DNA of 64,000 nt from Nemophila menziesii (GCA_029959085.1 JARWIR010000003.1:37001505-37065504); one strand, 5' to 3'; counted from the first letter of the stretch, positions 35,218 to 47,614 are shown. Notes: generated by a model not told the origin, from the sequence alone. Program-made: numbers and translations.

Positions 35218-36304
35218 GAACAACTTTTTACATCGATCAATACCAACACACAGAAAAAAGACTTCACCTAGTTGTTATAAGTTGAGAAAGAAAAAAGATA
35301 TCAATTGAAGGGTTTATCGAAAGCATGAGATCGAAAAATTGGATGCTTAGACGTGGAACTAAAATGCAGTAACAATTAAAAAGACTTCACCTAACAATTG
35401 AGAAAGGATAAAGATATCAACCCAGGTTTCAGAATAATGACTTTTGTAGACCCAAAAAAATAAATAAATAAATAATGGCCTTCAAATATACCTAGCAAGT
35501 AGCAACGATAAGTCTACTACAAAAGTAAAAAGCAATAGAAATGATTTAATTACAAGTGCATTATTACCTGACCACCGTCTTTAGAATTATATAATTGTAA
35601 GAATCTAAAATTGGGTATTATGTGTTGGTGGTGATGTCACGTACGTACTATTAACAATTACCAATTGATACTACCTATGATGAGATGAGATCATACCCAT
35701 GTGGTTTGTTTACCTTACCTTTGCTTGTTACAGAAGTTGTCAGATAAATGACAGATACTAATTCATTATGATCATCAGTAGTAGCAGTAGGCACACGAGG
35801 GAGGGTCATTGATGTGGATACTTGGGGTGTAGTGTAGTGTAGTCAGCAAGGCATAAATTTAATACAAACCCCCATGGTTGGGTGTAGTGAGTAGCTTTCT
35901 TGGCATTGCCATTGATGACGTCATTATGAATATATAGAGTTTTTAGTAGCGTAGAGGAAGAGTCAAAGTAAACTTAACATTAGATTGGCAAATTGGTATA
36001 TGGAAAACCGGTGCTTCCTTTCTTCTTGCAAAACTCACGGCTTTCTTTTCTTAGCTAAGTTAAGTTTCTATGCTGCTCCTCTGTCACTTCCTACTCAGTA
36101 TTGCATTCTACTCTTAAATTCAACCATAAATAATGACGTCAATTGTTTATTTCTTTTTAAATTCGCCAATCATATGACGATCCTTTCAGCAATTGTGTCA
36201 ACAGTACTGATGTTGATTTTTTTAAATCAGGAGTATAACTGGAGGAGGGGCCTATATGCAATATATGAAGATATTTGTGTTTAGCTATAAATTGTATAAA
36301 TTGA
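35218..36304. other. Intergenic, no gene recognised
   Basis: AT-rich. An (AAAT)n run at 35456-35476. A 99-residue open frame at 35985-36284 has no recognisable domain. Confidence 0.4.
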
Positions 36305-36317
36305 AGATGTTTTGTTT

Positions 36318-36581
36318 TTTTTTTTTTTTTTTTTTGTCACCGAAAACAGTAAAAGAACGTAAAACTCCGACTCCTCATCCGATTCCCATCCTATTCATTT
36401 CTACCGTCAATCGTGTTGTCTCTTCCCGATGATGTTTGGCTCCGTGCCTAGCGTGTTTCGCAAGATGGTCTGCCTGACCGTTAATCCTCGGAATAAATTT
36501 GAAGGATAATGATCCTGCTTCTTCCGCCTTCCGCCAGATCTGACGGATGATCGGTTGAATTGTCCATCGTGCCACTGACAC
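36318..36581 (-). pseudogene. 5'-truncated LINE copy (RNase H end), 264 bp
   Basis: The complement encodes the end of a LINE RNase H domain (RQIWRKAEEAG, FKFIPRINGQADHLAKHAR) followed by an A-tail (T-run at 36315-36335). A 13-bp target duplication AGATGTTTTGTTT flanks it (36305-36317 and 36582-36594). It comes from a LINE with a different C-terminus from the one at 54.9-60.7 kb. Confidence 0.9.
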
Positions 36582-36599
36582 AGATGTTTTGTTTCACAA

Positions 36600-39500
36600 T
36601 GTGTTTTTTTAAGTCAAAAGCCCAATGTGCTGGATTGTCATAATTTAATGGGTTATTATTATTAAATTTCAATGAGTTTTTATAAAATAATAGGCCTAGC
36701 ACTAACACAACTAGAAGAGATCCAACTCCAGCAAGGCCCTTAAACTAAAATAAAAACCCACGAATGCTAGAGGCCCACACCTAAGCGAAACACTTTTTTT
36801 TTTTCTTCTTTGTCAAGAAGCGAAGCACAAGCAAGAAACAAATTTACTTAAAGGAATTTTTCTCTACAGAATTTGTTTATTTGGTAGGTCAATATCACGA
36901 AGATAAAGGTGTAAGGGTAAGATTTCTATCTAATATTGAATGATTTAATATTTACCTCACACTTACAGATTATTATAACAAAACATATATCATTACATTA
37001 ATAAGTTAATTATTTTTATAAGTTTAAAATATATATAGAATATGTGTATAAATATAATTAGTGTAGGATCCATCAATATTGAATGAAAGAATTTTACAGG
37101 TGATAATGATAAGTGATTCACTTATCCTATTTGTAACTCATTTTCTACTTACCTTATTTAAATGGTAGATAATCAAGGATTTTAATGAGTTTGGTTTATA
37201 AAATACTCTTAGCTCATTGTGTATTAGTAAATGAAATCTTAAAAATAATTATTAATGTTTGGTTTATAAAATAAACTCTAAACTCTATTTTTATAGCTCG
37301 GATTGAGTCATATAGAGAATGAACTTTATCTCTTTGACATTCAGAGTTCCTTAATACGACATCTCAAGACGATTCCAAATCTCATGCGTCGTCTTGCACT
37401 CGCTTACATGGCTATTCTGTGACATACTTAAACCAAATATGAGTGTGTTTAGTTTAGTGTCTTGTCTTTCCTTGTGATCTTTATTAGACTACCTTCCGTG
37501 AGCTTCTCATCTGTTTTCACAATTCGTACGACAACATCATTGTAAGAAATAAATGGTCTGTTTTGAGTGATTTTCAATAAGGTGTAACCAATCATCCCTT
37601 TCAAATACATTTATTTTGTCTACTTTTCGTGAATATAATATGTGCTTACAAACAATAAAGATCTAGTAGTACTTGTACATTATGATTAGTTAAATTACAT
37701 ATTGTATCACTCGAGGTGTGGTCAAGCACATTCAAAATTATATCTAGACTTTTATACCGATTTAAACCTAATAAATAGTCCAAGATGAAGGGATGAATAA
37801 TACCAATAAAGAATAAAAAAAATCTAATACAAATAGACTTATTTAACTCTATCTAAAAACCAATCTTGTAGGATTTTAGATACTTTCGTTAGAGGTAAAC
37901 AAGAGTTGTGATATGAGAGTAGAGCACTCTATCAAACACTTGGTGTGTATACGCAATGAAAATATTAGCCAATAATCAAAGAGACAAATTCTACAAGTAC
38001 TAAGCATGCAATAATCAATACTAATAGATAAGATGCAAGTGTTGAGGCAATAGAACAAACAATTAGCATGCCAAAAATGAAGAGATAAAGGAAGATTAGA
38101 CGAAAAATCAATTTCAAGGTAGTTTAACTCCCGTAGACTTAATCCACCACCTAAGGTCTATGCATCCTTAGGCTTTCAAACTCCACCACTAGAATCTTAT
38201 GTGTCCTTGAAATGGAGAGTACAAAACCTTAAAACCTCTTTGAAACTGAATTTGAAGGAAACTCCTAGTGTTATCATTAACAATAGTCAACCAAGTGCAC
38301 AATCCACCCTCAAGATATACCATTTAACGAGCCCGTAAAAGCCTTCCACTTGTGTATCACCATATAAGTACGAGTGTACAGTCTACATTCCTGATCTATA
38401 ACTTTAGACCCCCTTGAAGCCTTCAAGATCTGTATTTACACAATACAAGCTCTAAAATACTCTTGTCTAGACTATGGAAGATCACACATCTTCACTAGAC
38501 CAAGAGCAAACCATAGGTTGTATGATTAAGCGTAATCTACCTGGCTTAGCCTTTATATCCCTTGATGAGTAAATAAATACAAGTGGTTGTGTTATATACA
38601 AAGAAATATAGATAAATGGTATATGGATTGCTATGGGGATCTCTTTGAAGATATGCTTTTTAAAACTTCAAATTTAGTGTAGAAAAGAGTAATTTTTTGG
38701 AGTATTCAAAATGCTATTTATAGGCAAAATCTTCCCGACGGACTTGTACATGTGTCAGCACCTCATTAGATGATTTTCTTCTCATCCGTACCTCTCTTGG
38801 TCGGATGGCTGATAGAAATTATTTCTCTGAACTTCTAAGGACTCTAAATGTTCGTATACCAACGATTCTAATTTCATCCTTTATAGGTATTAAATGGTCT
38901 ATTCTCGGATACTCATCTTCATCTCATAGGATATCAGTTAGAGTCTAGTCATCAAATTTTGACGATTAGCGGATTGGGTATTCGATACCTTTCCTTGGAA
39001 CGTCGGCCATCAACTTTCTTGACTCTCCATCTGATGGACTTAATAGTCTGGGTTTTCTTCTCGTCGGAGATCTGAAATTCGTGTTTTGCAAGACTTTTTC
39101 AGCTAATGCACTTAGGTAGCCCGACACTTCACTTGCTCAGAGACCTATTGCCTCTATTTCTTGTCTCTTTCTTGAATGGCCTTTGACAATCTGGTTTGTT
39201 GCTTCTCGTAGGTTCGGCGTCTAAGCTCTTCCTTCATGTTTTTAGCTAGTTCTATTCAGCAATCCAGTGCTTTTCTTTTAGGGGGTCTGGTGACCCTGTT
39301 CCTGCATAAATTCCATGCCTTTTGGAACCTGCAAGACTTATACACAAATATCTACAATCTCGTAAGATCAAACAGATCAATACTTAATATTTTGTCAACA
39401 ATCTCATCAATCAAAATATAGCCTTTAGACAAACAGTCTTATTTGTCTTAGTTTACATAGTTGACATAATTATCTCCAACTTCAGTTATGAACTAATTCT

Positions 39501-42030
39501 TGACCTTATCGCTACATTTTAGGTTCATGCTTCTCACTGAAAGACTTGGGAAATCTTAGACTATCTTTTAGGTGTTCAAGTAGTTCACACAAGAAGTATT
39601 GTTAAAATTTGCCCCCTAAAATCTCCCCAAACTAGAAATTACCCAAAAAAATTCACAACTCCCGTCCAGAACCCCGTAGATTTCTCTAGTTTTTCGGTCC
39701 CAGGAATTTCATCTTGGATCCACCCTTATATGACGTCAACAAAGTATATTAATTCATGTGTTGTCATTCTGTCTCGCATTGGACTTTCAACAAACAAATT
39801 ATTTATTATCTCAAGTCCATAATTTCTTGTGTACATTTTCTCTACATATCTACATCCATGAATCTCTAAGCCTACTCGGGTGTTGATTGGACGGTAATTT
39901 GGATAACAAAAGTTTTACTTTTGTATACATAATTTTTCTTGGAAACGTCCCCATTAGTTGGTACAAAAAGAAGCAATGTGTCATCGGTAGATTGTCCATG
40001 GAAGATGAATAGAGTGTTATCTCTATAACAATAACTAAGGTAAATTGGATACAAAATTTACTTCACAAACTTGGTTTCTCTCTTCTGATCGCGCCTACTA
40101 TATATTGTGATAATGTTGTAGCCATCTACTAGTGTACAAATCTGTTGTTTCATCTCATATAAAGCATATTAAGTTTGACTTTCATTTTTTCTGCAATCAA
40201 ATTGCAAAGAAATATGTTCAGATATCGCATGTTAATTATGTAGCTCAACATACTAATACGTCAACCAAGCTTATCTTGCGGGCATGGTAAGGATAAATAT
40301 GGTTAATCTTCAAGCCTCTTTCCATTATTTTACTGATTAATATGATTGTAAGTCACACACACATGATTTCTACTTTTGTGTTTTGATTTTGCTGGAGACG
40401 CCGAGACGAGACTTTAGTTTCCTCTTTCTAATTATACTAGGTTGTCGGGTGATTTGGTGTTGGGGGGAAGAAGACGTGTAGCGAGAGCCCGATGGGGAAG
40501 AGCTTTTGTTCGCCGGTGGGGGGTCAAATGGAAGATACATGGTGGGGTGTTGACTACTAGTTGGTTGCATGCGAAACTTTGCATAGTCGAGAAGCCATGG
40601 TTTGTTTCTGGAATCGGGTATCAACCATGTTAACACAACAACATCAAAAGCCGTGTGGGGTTCTTTGGGTGCGACTCTCAACAACGGGGATGTTTGCAGT
40701 CACAACCATGGCAAAATTGACAGATATGGTTTAGATTTTACTAAGACATGGGCGACGAGATAGGTATGGGTTTGGTTCTTGATAGAGGCCAAAACTGTAA
40801 GATAAATTTTGGATACATGCTATGAATGACGTTGGAGTTACTAAACATTTTTCAAAAGTTAGTTAGTTGGATTAGTGGTGTAGAACCAATAGGGAAGGGT
40901 TGGGGAAAATGATATAGGGCACTGATGGAGAGAGGTTTGGTTCGGGCCATGGTGTTTACTTTGGTACAAGGCCCAATGGGGATGTTGGGCCAATTTGAAG
41001 GCTACAAATTTTATTGGATACAAGGTTTTGCGAAACGAGTGTTAGGCCGAGTGGGGATGGGAGATTGCAGTTGTAGATGTTGTTTAAACGAAGACATCGA
41101 TGTTGCAGAGGTAAGCTTGTTACATTGTCTTGGGATTATGTTGATTTACACTCTAACAATGGTCGGTGTGTTATTGTGGAATTTACAATTTATTTTTCTT
41201 AATCAAAGATATAATATATTAACCTATAAAGTAGTGTTGGATTTTGTTGTAACATGGGTTAGGTATGCCTGTTAAGTGGTACCTTGTAGGGGATGGATTT
41301 TGACACTAGTACGATTGAATTTTGTGAAGTTATGGAGGATCAGATATATGAAGTGGGGGATTAGGTCCTATATAGGCCCAGATTTGTTTGTTTTAGATTT
41401 TTCAATTGTAATTATGAGTCTAATAGTTGGATTATCAAAAACCTGGACAAAGTGAAAATTGTAAAGTAGTATTGAATAGGATTGACTGGTATCTTGTTGG
41501 TATGGTAGGTTTTCAAATGTTGAACTACCCTTCGCCTATCCAATCCTCCGTGGTCCAAACTATTTTTGGGTTATTTGGGAGAATTTGCGGTCTTTAGCAT
41601 TACTATAGGTCACGGTTGTGGAGTAAACTGTGCTTAGGTAACTCCGTGTGTCTCTGGTTTTTGGATTTGATTTCTCCTTTGTTTGGGTAGTTTTTTCTCT
41701 CACGGAGAACTGAAAAGGGGTGAAGGGATCAATGGTTGATGATACATGTTTGGGCAGACTACTACGGTTTGTGTTGATGAAATATCACTTGGGATGACTA
41801 CTACGAGTTGTACTGTATATAGGGATAAGGATAGTTGGTTCGGTTTTGTGGTTGTTTGGGAATTACTTTGTTTTGTGGTTGCTTGGGAACTACTTTTTGT
41901 GTAAATAGCGTGAGAATAGATAGTGTTTGTAGATTTTTTGTTTTGATGTAATGAACATTTGATTTTTGAATAAAAATCTATTGTAAAAGATAATAAAGAA
42001 TATTATCATTCTCATCAGAGCAAATTTTAT
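36600..42030. other. 5.4 kb without a recognised gene
   Basis: Repeat-like AT-rich sequence. 37300-37600 and 38100-39450 look like old LTR-element leftovers (no domain proved). 40430-41990 has a G-rich plus strand and ends in a TGAATAAAAATC run near 41970, possibly an old retroelement 3' end. Open frames of 60-116 residues have no clear domain. Confidence 0.4.
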
Positions 42031-42340
42031 TTTTAAGCTATTACTTATAACCTAAAAATACTTTAAAGACACATCTCTCATAAGTACCATTTTAAGGCCA
42101 TTTCAAAAATTATTTGAAATATTTTATAGATATTAAAAATAATTCAAACATTTAAAATACCCTATATTTTTATTTGACCACATCATAACTAAAAACTTTA
42201 TTTGAAATATCAAAATTACCTTTAAAATCTACTAAATATCTTATAGAATTAATAAAATGATTTAAAAATATAATTTTTAATTATATCTGACTTAAAAATA
42301 ATATTTTTGAAATACATATCTTTTTAAACTAATCGCCTAA
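42030..42340. mobile_element. Fold-back MITE, copy 2
   Basis: Palindromic arms (AAGGCCATTTCAAAAATTAT at about 42092 and its loose inverse at about 42210-42260) and similarity to 21110-21420. Confidence 0.55.
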
Positions 42341-42359
42341 AACTAGAATTTGAGCTTCT

Positions 42360-43048
42360 CATTAGTATTTGATAAAGGCCCAGTAGCTCATCTTTTTCTT
42401 TGGTCCAACATTAGCTCAACCGGCAGTGCGTGAATCACCCATAAAGATAAGGACCCATTTATTGGGTTATATTCGATAAAGGAGGTGGTGAATCAAAAAG
42501 AGGTTTAAATAGAGTAATAGGAATATTGGGCTGCATTAAAGTAGAGTAATTGGGATATTGGGCTGGAGTAGATACACATGATATTTGGGCTTGTACTAGG
42601 AATAAAGAGTTTCAGTATAATCTGAGAAGAAACCTTAAAAAGTTATCAATCAACATGATCACTTACGACATGCTAGCCTGAGGAAAAGCAAGAAGGTGGT
42701 TTTACAAAACCAGGAGAATATCTTTCCGTAGAATAAGACACATGTTTATGGATAAGAGTTGCTCTAAGCCAAGCCACAAGAACATGATAAAGAAGAACCA
42801 AAGATATTAGCATCTAAAGCAATTTTACCACATAATACTTTACAAAGAAAAAGATATTGATATAAAAGCATTAAAAATACAGAATCATAGTTTTGATGAA
42901 CTAGAGTTTAGATTCTAATGGGTGCGTCAGTATATTTACAGCCTTTCACCTACAAAGACACAATAATATGGGAAAGGCAGCTTATCTCCAAAATTTGACA
43001 GCTGCACCACCTCTAAAAACTCTCTATACTCTTTAGTCTAACTCCATA
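42360..43048. other. Downstream region of the FLZ gene
   Basis: No coding sequence; likely includes the 3' UTR of the minus-strand gene at its right edge. Confidence 0.4.
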
Positions 43049-43880
43049 TCATTTCCTATTCTTCTTCTGCTGTGAACTCTTAGGTAAAATACTCTGTTCC
43101 TCTGGGTGCCCGTTACACTTAATTTGATTCTCACGACATTCTTTTGAGCAAAATGCACAAAAATCCCTGCATTACATTCTCATATTCACTTCTCTCATAA
43201 TAAAACAATAGTACTTATTTCTCATTATATACAAATTGGAAACAGTAAGAGCTTTGAGTAGCATTACTAAATTGAATCGATATATAAACATTGTTGCAAT
43301 ATCAGGTTCCACAATTACTATACCGTTAACCCAAGCTTATACACTTACCGTAATTATAGTCTAATTTGGCCTAAATATTTTACAATTATGGCATGAAAAT
43401 CTCTTAAAACTATAATTCTGACATTATTATAATTCTCAAATAAAACCACTCACTCAACCGACAAAATTAACATGAAAATTAATTTATAATATTAGAAAAA
43501 GAGACATGTTAAATTGTAATGCAGAAATTAAACATATATATGTTATCACGGTGAATCGATTATATAAAATAAGTTAAATTACAGATAAATAGCAAAACGT
43601 CGTCGTTAAAAGAACAGTATATTGTGAGTGTGTCGGAGTGATACCTGTACATAAAAATTTCAGAGCTCGGTGGAATTTTCTTGCCACAGTAGTGACACGT
43701 GTCAAGAAATCCAGCAATCGGTGGAGGAGTTGGAGCGATCAAAGCCTCGGGAGAGAGACGCAAAGACTTATTCGGATTGTTTGGCAGGTTCGCCGGAGCT
43801 GCAGAAGGAAGTAGCGTCGGTGAATCAGCCTCAAATATGGTGGAGCCGTCGCAGACACGTAATCGCTTAGGAGTCGACAT
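43049..43880 (-). CDS. FCS-like zinc finger (FLZ, DUF581) protein
   Basis: Two exons on the complement: 43645-43880 (236 nt) and 43049-43166 (118 nt), joined by a GT-AG intron that splits an Arg codon. The product is 117 aa. The C-terminal half is the FLZ domain: GFLDTCHYCGKKI (57-69), IFMYR (75-79) and FCSKECR (84-90), with Cys62, Cys65, Cys85 and Cys89 as zinc ligands, followed by a basic tail. FLZ proteins are plant-specific and many bind SnRK1 kinase subunits as adaptors in energy and stress signalling; that role is inferred from the family. The start is the first ATG; the upstream GTG is not needed. The intron position inside the domain (after MYR) is usual for the family. The gene looks intact. 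Confidence 0.9.
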
Positions 43881-44026
43881 TAGAATCACCTAGGGTTTTA
43901 CGGAAGAGTGTAGAAACTAGAAAGAGAGTAAAACAAGAAGTTTATGGTCAAAAGAGAGTAGAAGTCGGGTCCGTACACGAAAGAGTAGCAGAGAGAAGGG
44001 AAGGAAGCGGCTAGAAGGAGGCAAGC

Positions 44027-44036
44027 TATTTATAGG
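44027..44036 (-). promoter_or_regulatory. TATA box of the FLZ gene
   Basis: The complement reads CCTATAAATAG about 150 bp upstream of the ATG. The Pack-MULE begins only about 250 bp further out. Confidence 0.7.
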
Positions 44037-44544
44037 CTAGCTTTGGGCCCATATATGCTTTTTGGACTCTGACAAAAGTAACCAGGTTTATATTTGTTTA
44101 GTGCCACATCACGTTAATTTCTGTAGTGACTAAGGATTATATTTTGGATAATTAATAATTATTTTTCCTTCTAAATTGTTCTTCCTATTATATATTTGGA
44201 CCAAAATACTTTAATAATTTCTTTTAAATAAAATGAGAAAAATAATTAAATCCTTCTTTTTCTTATTCTCATCAAATATTATATTGGGATAATGCCCATT
44301 TAAATCATGATTCATATTGTTTATTCCCAAATATTGACAGGTGAATATTTCTTCCCAAATAAATTAGACAGTTTCCTATTTAAATCAAATTCACATTGCA
44401 CAATTACGTTGTTACCCTCCAGTCAAAATCAGCTTTTTTTATTCTCGTAGCCGACGGTATAAAGCCCCGTCTCTCTCATTTTCTTAATTAATTTTAAAAC
44501 CCAGTTTCTATGAAGCAGATTCGTTTAAATCGAACAGGTTCAGG

Positions 44545-45015
44545 GTTTCACCATTTGGAGATACAACTTTTACAAAGGTGTTTGTTGGAGGACTTGCTTG
44601 GGAAACTCAAAGTGAGACTATGAGACGGTATTTCAAGCAGTTCGGTGAGATCCTTGAAGCTGTTGTCATCACCGATAAGAACACCGGCCGATCCAAAGGC
44701 TATGGTTTTGTTAGTCTCTTTTCCATTTAATTTCCTCTCTATTTTTCATTATAAATTCGTGAAAAAGATTCTGCCTTTTTCTCTGTTTCTTATTCAAATA
44801 CTTTCATTTATTGTAATTCGTATCTTATGATCAATGATAGTTTTGGAGCTAATTCATATAATCATTTCTTTATACTATAATTAATAACTTGATTAATTTG
44901 ATTGTAAATGTTGTTTTGTCGAGGGTTTAGGTGACTTTCCGGGATCCTGATTTGCTAGAAGAGCATGTGCTGATTCAACTCCAATTATTGATGGTAGACG
45001 AGCCAACGAGTAAAA
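44545..45015 (+). pseudogene. Captured RRM RNA-binding protein fragment
   Basis: [35 protein letters not shown] and GRSKGYGF encode RNP2 and RNP1 of an RRM. A GT-AG intron (44710-44930) follows and the next exon gives VTFRDP. The frame is then broken by small indels; the shifted frame reads RRACADSTPIIDGRRAN, the usual end of plant RBM24-like RRMs. Intron phase 0 is as expected. Non-functional. Confidence 0.88.
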
Positions 45016-45125
45016 TCACAGAATTGGTTAACAAGGTAGATGAACCACGAGAAGTGAGTCTTATTACCTTATAACCATTCACCTGTTTGTTAAAACACCT
45101 CAATGAGAAAACTTCTCTATTAAAG

Positions 45126-45243
45126 GGAAAAACACGTGCTGATATGACAGTTGAGGAAGGAATTAGTGCAGCTGATCGAAGAAAAATGAACGGGAATGCT
45201 TTATTTCAAGAGGAAAAACTGAATGAAGCTATGCTAGAGTATA
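45126..45243 (+). pseudogene. Captured FKBP42/TWISTED DWARF1-like fragment (exon a)
   Basis: GKTRADMTVEEGISAADRRK then MNGNALFQEEKLNEAMLEY closely matches the start of the TPR region of the plant immunophilin FKBP42 (TWD1). It begins at a splice acceptor (TTAAAG at 45120-45125). The preceding short stretch 45015-45053 ends in a GTGAGT donor and is not assigned. Confidence 0.85.
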
Positions 45244-45245
45244 GT

Positions 45246-46086
45246 TGGGTTAATAACTAATGATTTGCCTAAACAAACGTTGGAATTTTATTCCAACATG
45301 CGAATGGTTCATGGGATTGTTCCTGATAAATATACTTTCCCATGTGTGATTAAGGCTTGTTTTAATGGTGTAGAGGTGTAAAAGATTTATGCGTCGGTGT
45401 TTAAACTTAGGTTGGATTCAGATTTGTTTATAGGTAGTGTGTTTGTGATTGGTTATTTAAATTTTGGATTAGTGGTGGATGCGTTAAAGGTGTTTGATGA
45501 ATTACCTGGTAGAAACGATGTAGTTCTTTGGAATGCGTTAATAATTGGGTTTTCACATATTCGTAAGTTTGATAAATCTATAGAGGTTTTCAGGAGTATG
45601 ATTGAAACTGGGGTTATACCAAGTAGATTTATCGTTACTGGTATTTTATCGGTTTTGGGTATTGTGGAGGATTTCTATAATGGATGGGTGATGCATTGTT
45701 TTGCGATAAAGATGGGCTATGATTCAGGAGTTCAAATTTTGAATGCATTGATTGATATGTATGGAAAATGCAAGTGTGTACACAAGGCATTAAATATTTT
45801 TTAAGAGATGAATGAGATGGATATATTTTCTTGGAACTCGATTATTTGCGTTTTTGAACAATGTGGGTATCATGAACGGAGTTTGAAGCTTTTTCAGCGG
45901 ATGTTATTTGACGGTGTTATGCGTGATTTAATTACAATTACTAGTGTTCTTCCTGCTTGTGCTCGTTTAGCTGATTTGATGCATGGTAAAGAGATTCATG
46001 GTTATATGATTATTAATGGATGGGTAGGAAATAGTGATTCTAGAATATATAATGATACGTTTATCGAAAATTCTGTAATGGACTAA
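45246..46086 (+). pseudogene. Captured pentatricopeptide repeat (PPR) protein fragment
   Basis: Reads as consecutive PPR motifs of the PLS class: FYSNMR, GIVPDKYTFPCVIKAC, ALKVFDELPGRNDVVLWNAL, IEVFRSMIETGVIP, ILNALIDMYGKC, DIFSWNSIICVFEQ, LKLFQRMLFDGV and ACARLADLMHGKEIHGY. In-frame stops at 45379-45381 and 45802-45804 and abrupt ends make it non-functional. It separates two pieces of the FKBP42-like gene. Confidence 0.9.
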
Positions 46087-46549
46087 AAATGTAAATATAA
46101 TTTGCTGAATTTTTAGTAAAGTTCAATTAACTAGTAGCTCTATGTTATTTTTTTTTTCTGATAAAATGTTAATTTCTTTTTAACTTAGATTTCATCTTTA
46201 TAATTTGTATTAAGTTTTAGATGATTAATGATTATTAGTTGGATGAACTAAGATTGGATAAATGATTGATAATTCTAATTAAATTTTAGATGATTAACTA
46301 TCTTAGATGATTAACGTAGCTTTCTTCTATATGTAACATTTATTAGATTTAAATTATCCTCTTTCAACTTTGGAGTATGAAGAATTTGGGAATTCTCATA
46401 TACAATCCGATTTTGAATAATATCATGAAGTATTTTCTGTATGATAATATTCCACAAGGTGTTTGTTGCCCTGCTATGATCCTAACCACCTCATTTAATG
46501 ACACCAGGTACATGCATGCAAAATGTGAAAGTATGAAGGAAGCGAATAT

Positions 46550-46640
46550 ATAATGACAAGTGAAGAATCCTTGTCATTTTAACATGGCTGATTGTTTAAT
46601 TAAGCTTAAACGTTACGATGAAGCTATAGCACAAATGTAG
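46550..46640 (+). pseudogene. Captured FKBP42/TWD1-like fragment (exon b)
   Basis: VKNPCHFNMADCLIKLKRYD then EAIAQ matches a later TPR stretch of FKBP42/TWD1, which in the source protein lies some 30 residues after the piece at 45126-45243. So the PPR fragment sits where an intron and exon of the source gene should be. Confidence 0.85.
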
Positions 46641-46785
46641 CATTGTATGTATAGTTTGTAAAGACGGAAAGCTTTAAATTGCAAAAAATCTTTTTAACAA
46701 CCTATTATCTAAGCACTTCAAACACTGTTTTAATAGTTTATCATTAAAGCACTTCAAACTTAAGTTTTCAGTGAAGAAACAAATC

Positions 46786-47036
46786 CCATCTTAAATTGAA
46801 AATAGAGATGGGACAAACCAGATATGGGACAAATCCCATCTTAAATTTGTACCTCGCGAAACAGCACATCACCATCTCCAACACATTATACCTTTAATTA
46901 ATTTTATAACAGAGATGGGATAAATCCCATCTTAGTTAAACAATAGAGATGGGACAAATCCCATCTCAGTATTAGAATGGAGATGAAACAAATTCATCCC
47001 AATCTTAAAATTAGAGATGGGACAAATCCCATTTGT
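46786..47036. repeat. Palindromic GATGGGACAAATCCCATC repeat block
   Basis: About six loose copies of GAGATGGGACAAATCCCATC within the Pack-MULE. Each unit is nearly self-complementary (GATGGGA..TCCCATC), so single strands could form hairpins. Confidence 0.85.
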
Positions 47037-47224
47037 AAAAAAAAGTTTAAAAGAAAACCAAAAAAACAAAAATTTAAAAAAAATCGAAAAAAATCATAGT
47101 CGTAAATATTAATATGTCTCGTCCAAAAATGCATTTGTTTTATTTTTTTTATTTTTTTAGAATTAGTTATGACGATTTTAAAAAAATTTCACGGACGCGC
47201 GCGTGATGGAATTAGTAGTAGTAG

Positions 47225-47424
47225 TAGGTGGTAGGGGTGGGGGTGGGGGTGGTGGGATGGGGGGTGGTGGGTGGGGGTGGGGTGGTGGTGGTGGGGGTGG
47301 TGGGGGTGGGGGTGGGGGGTGGTGAGTGGGGGTGGGGGTGGGGTGGTGGTGGGGGGTGGGGGTGGGGGTGGGGTGGTGGGGGGTGGTGGTGGGGGGTGGG
47401 GGTGGGTGGGGGTGGGGGGTGATG
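47225..47424. repeat. GGTGGGGGT minisatellite (G-rich)
   Basis: 200 bp of almost pure G and T on the plus strand (GGTGGGGGTGGGG units), with many runs of three or more G; G-quadruplex capable. It gives a Gly/Val/Trp open frame that is not a gene. Confidence 0.95.
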
Positions 47425-47614
47425 GTTTTTAATTAATGTTTTTTATTATTTAAAAATATAGATGAACTTTCATGTTTAGATAATGTTTGATTTAAATGGG
47501 AATAACAACTACAATAAGGGTATTTTTGTAATGTTTGAACCTAAAATATTGTATAATCTAAATGGGAAGGTAGTTTGTTATTTTGATTTAAGAGGGCATT
47601 GACCCTATTATATT

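Larger units (their letters stand above)
44286..47605 (+). mobile_element. Pack-MULE, 3320 bp, carrying fragments of three host genes
   Basis: Left end GGGATAATGCCCATTTAAATCA; right end, inverted, GGGTCAATGCCCTCTTAAATCA. A perfect 9-bp target duplication TATTATATT (44277-44285 and 47606-47614) marks a Mutator-type insertion. Between the ends: an RRM gene piece, two FKBP42/TWD1-like pieces, a PPR piece, a GAGATGGGACAAATCCCATC repeat block and a G-rich minisatellite; no transposase. All gene pieces share the plus orientation. Retained introns show capture from genomic DNA, not mRNA. Confidence 0.92.

Noticed and set aside
39872..40054. Possible F-box/DUF295-type protein fragment
   Set aside because: Only 60 residues and no motif firm enough to claim.
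43670..43893. Plus-strand open frames over the FLZ gene
   Set aside because: Shadows of the minus-strand FLZ exon.
47228..47422. Gly-rich protein
   Set aside because: Translation of a GGTGGGGGT minisatellite.
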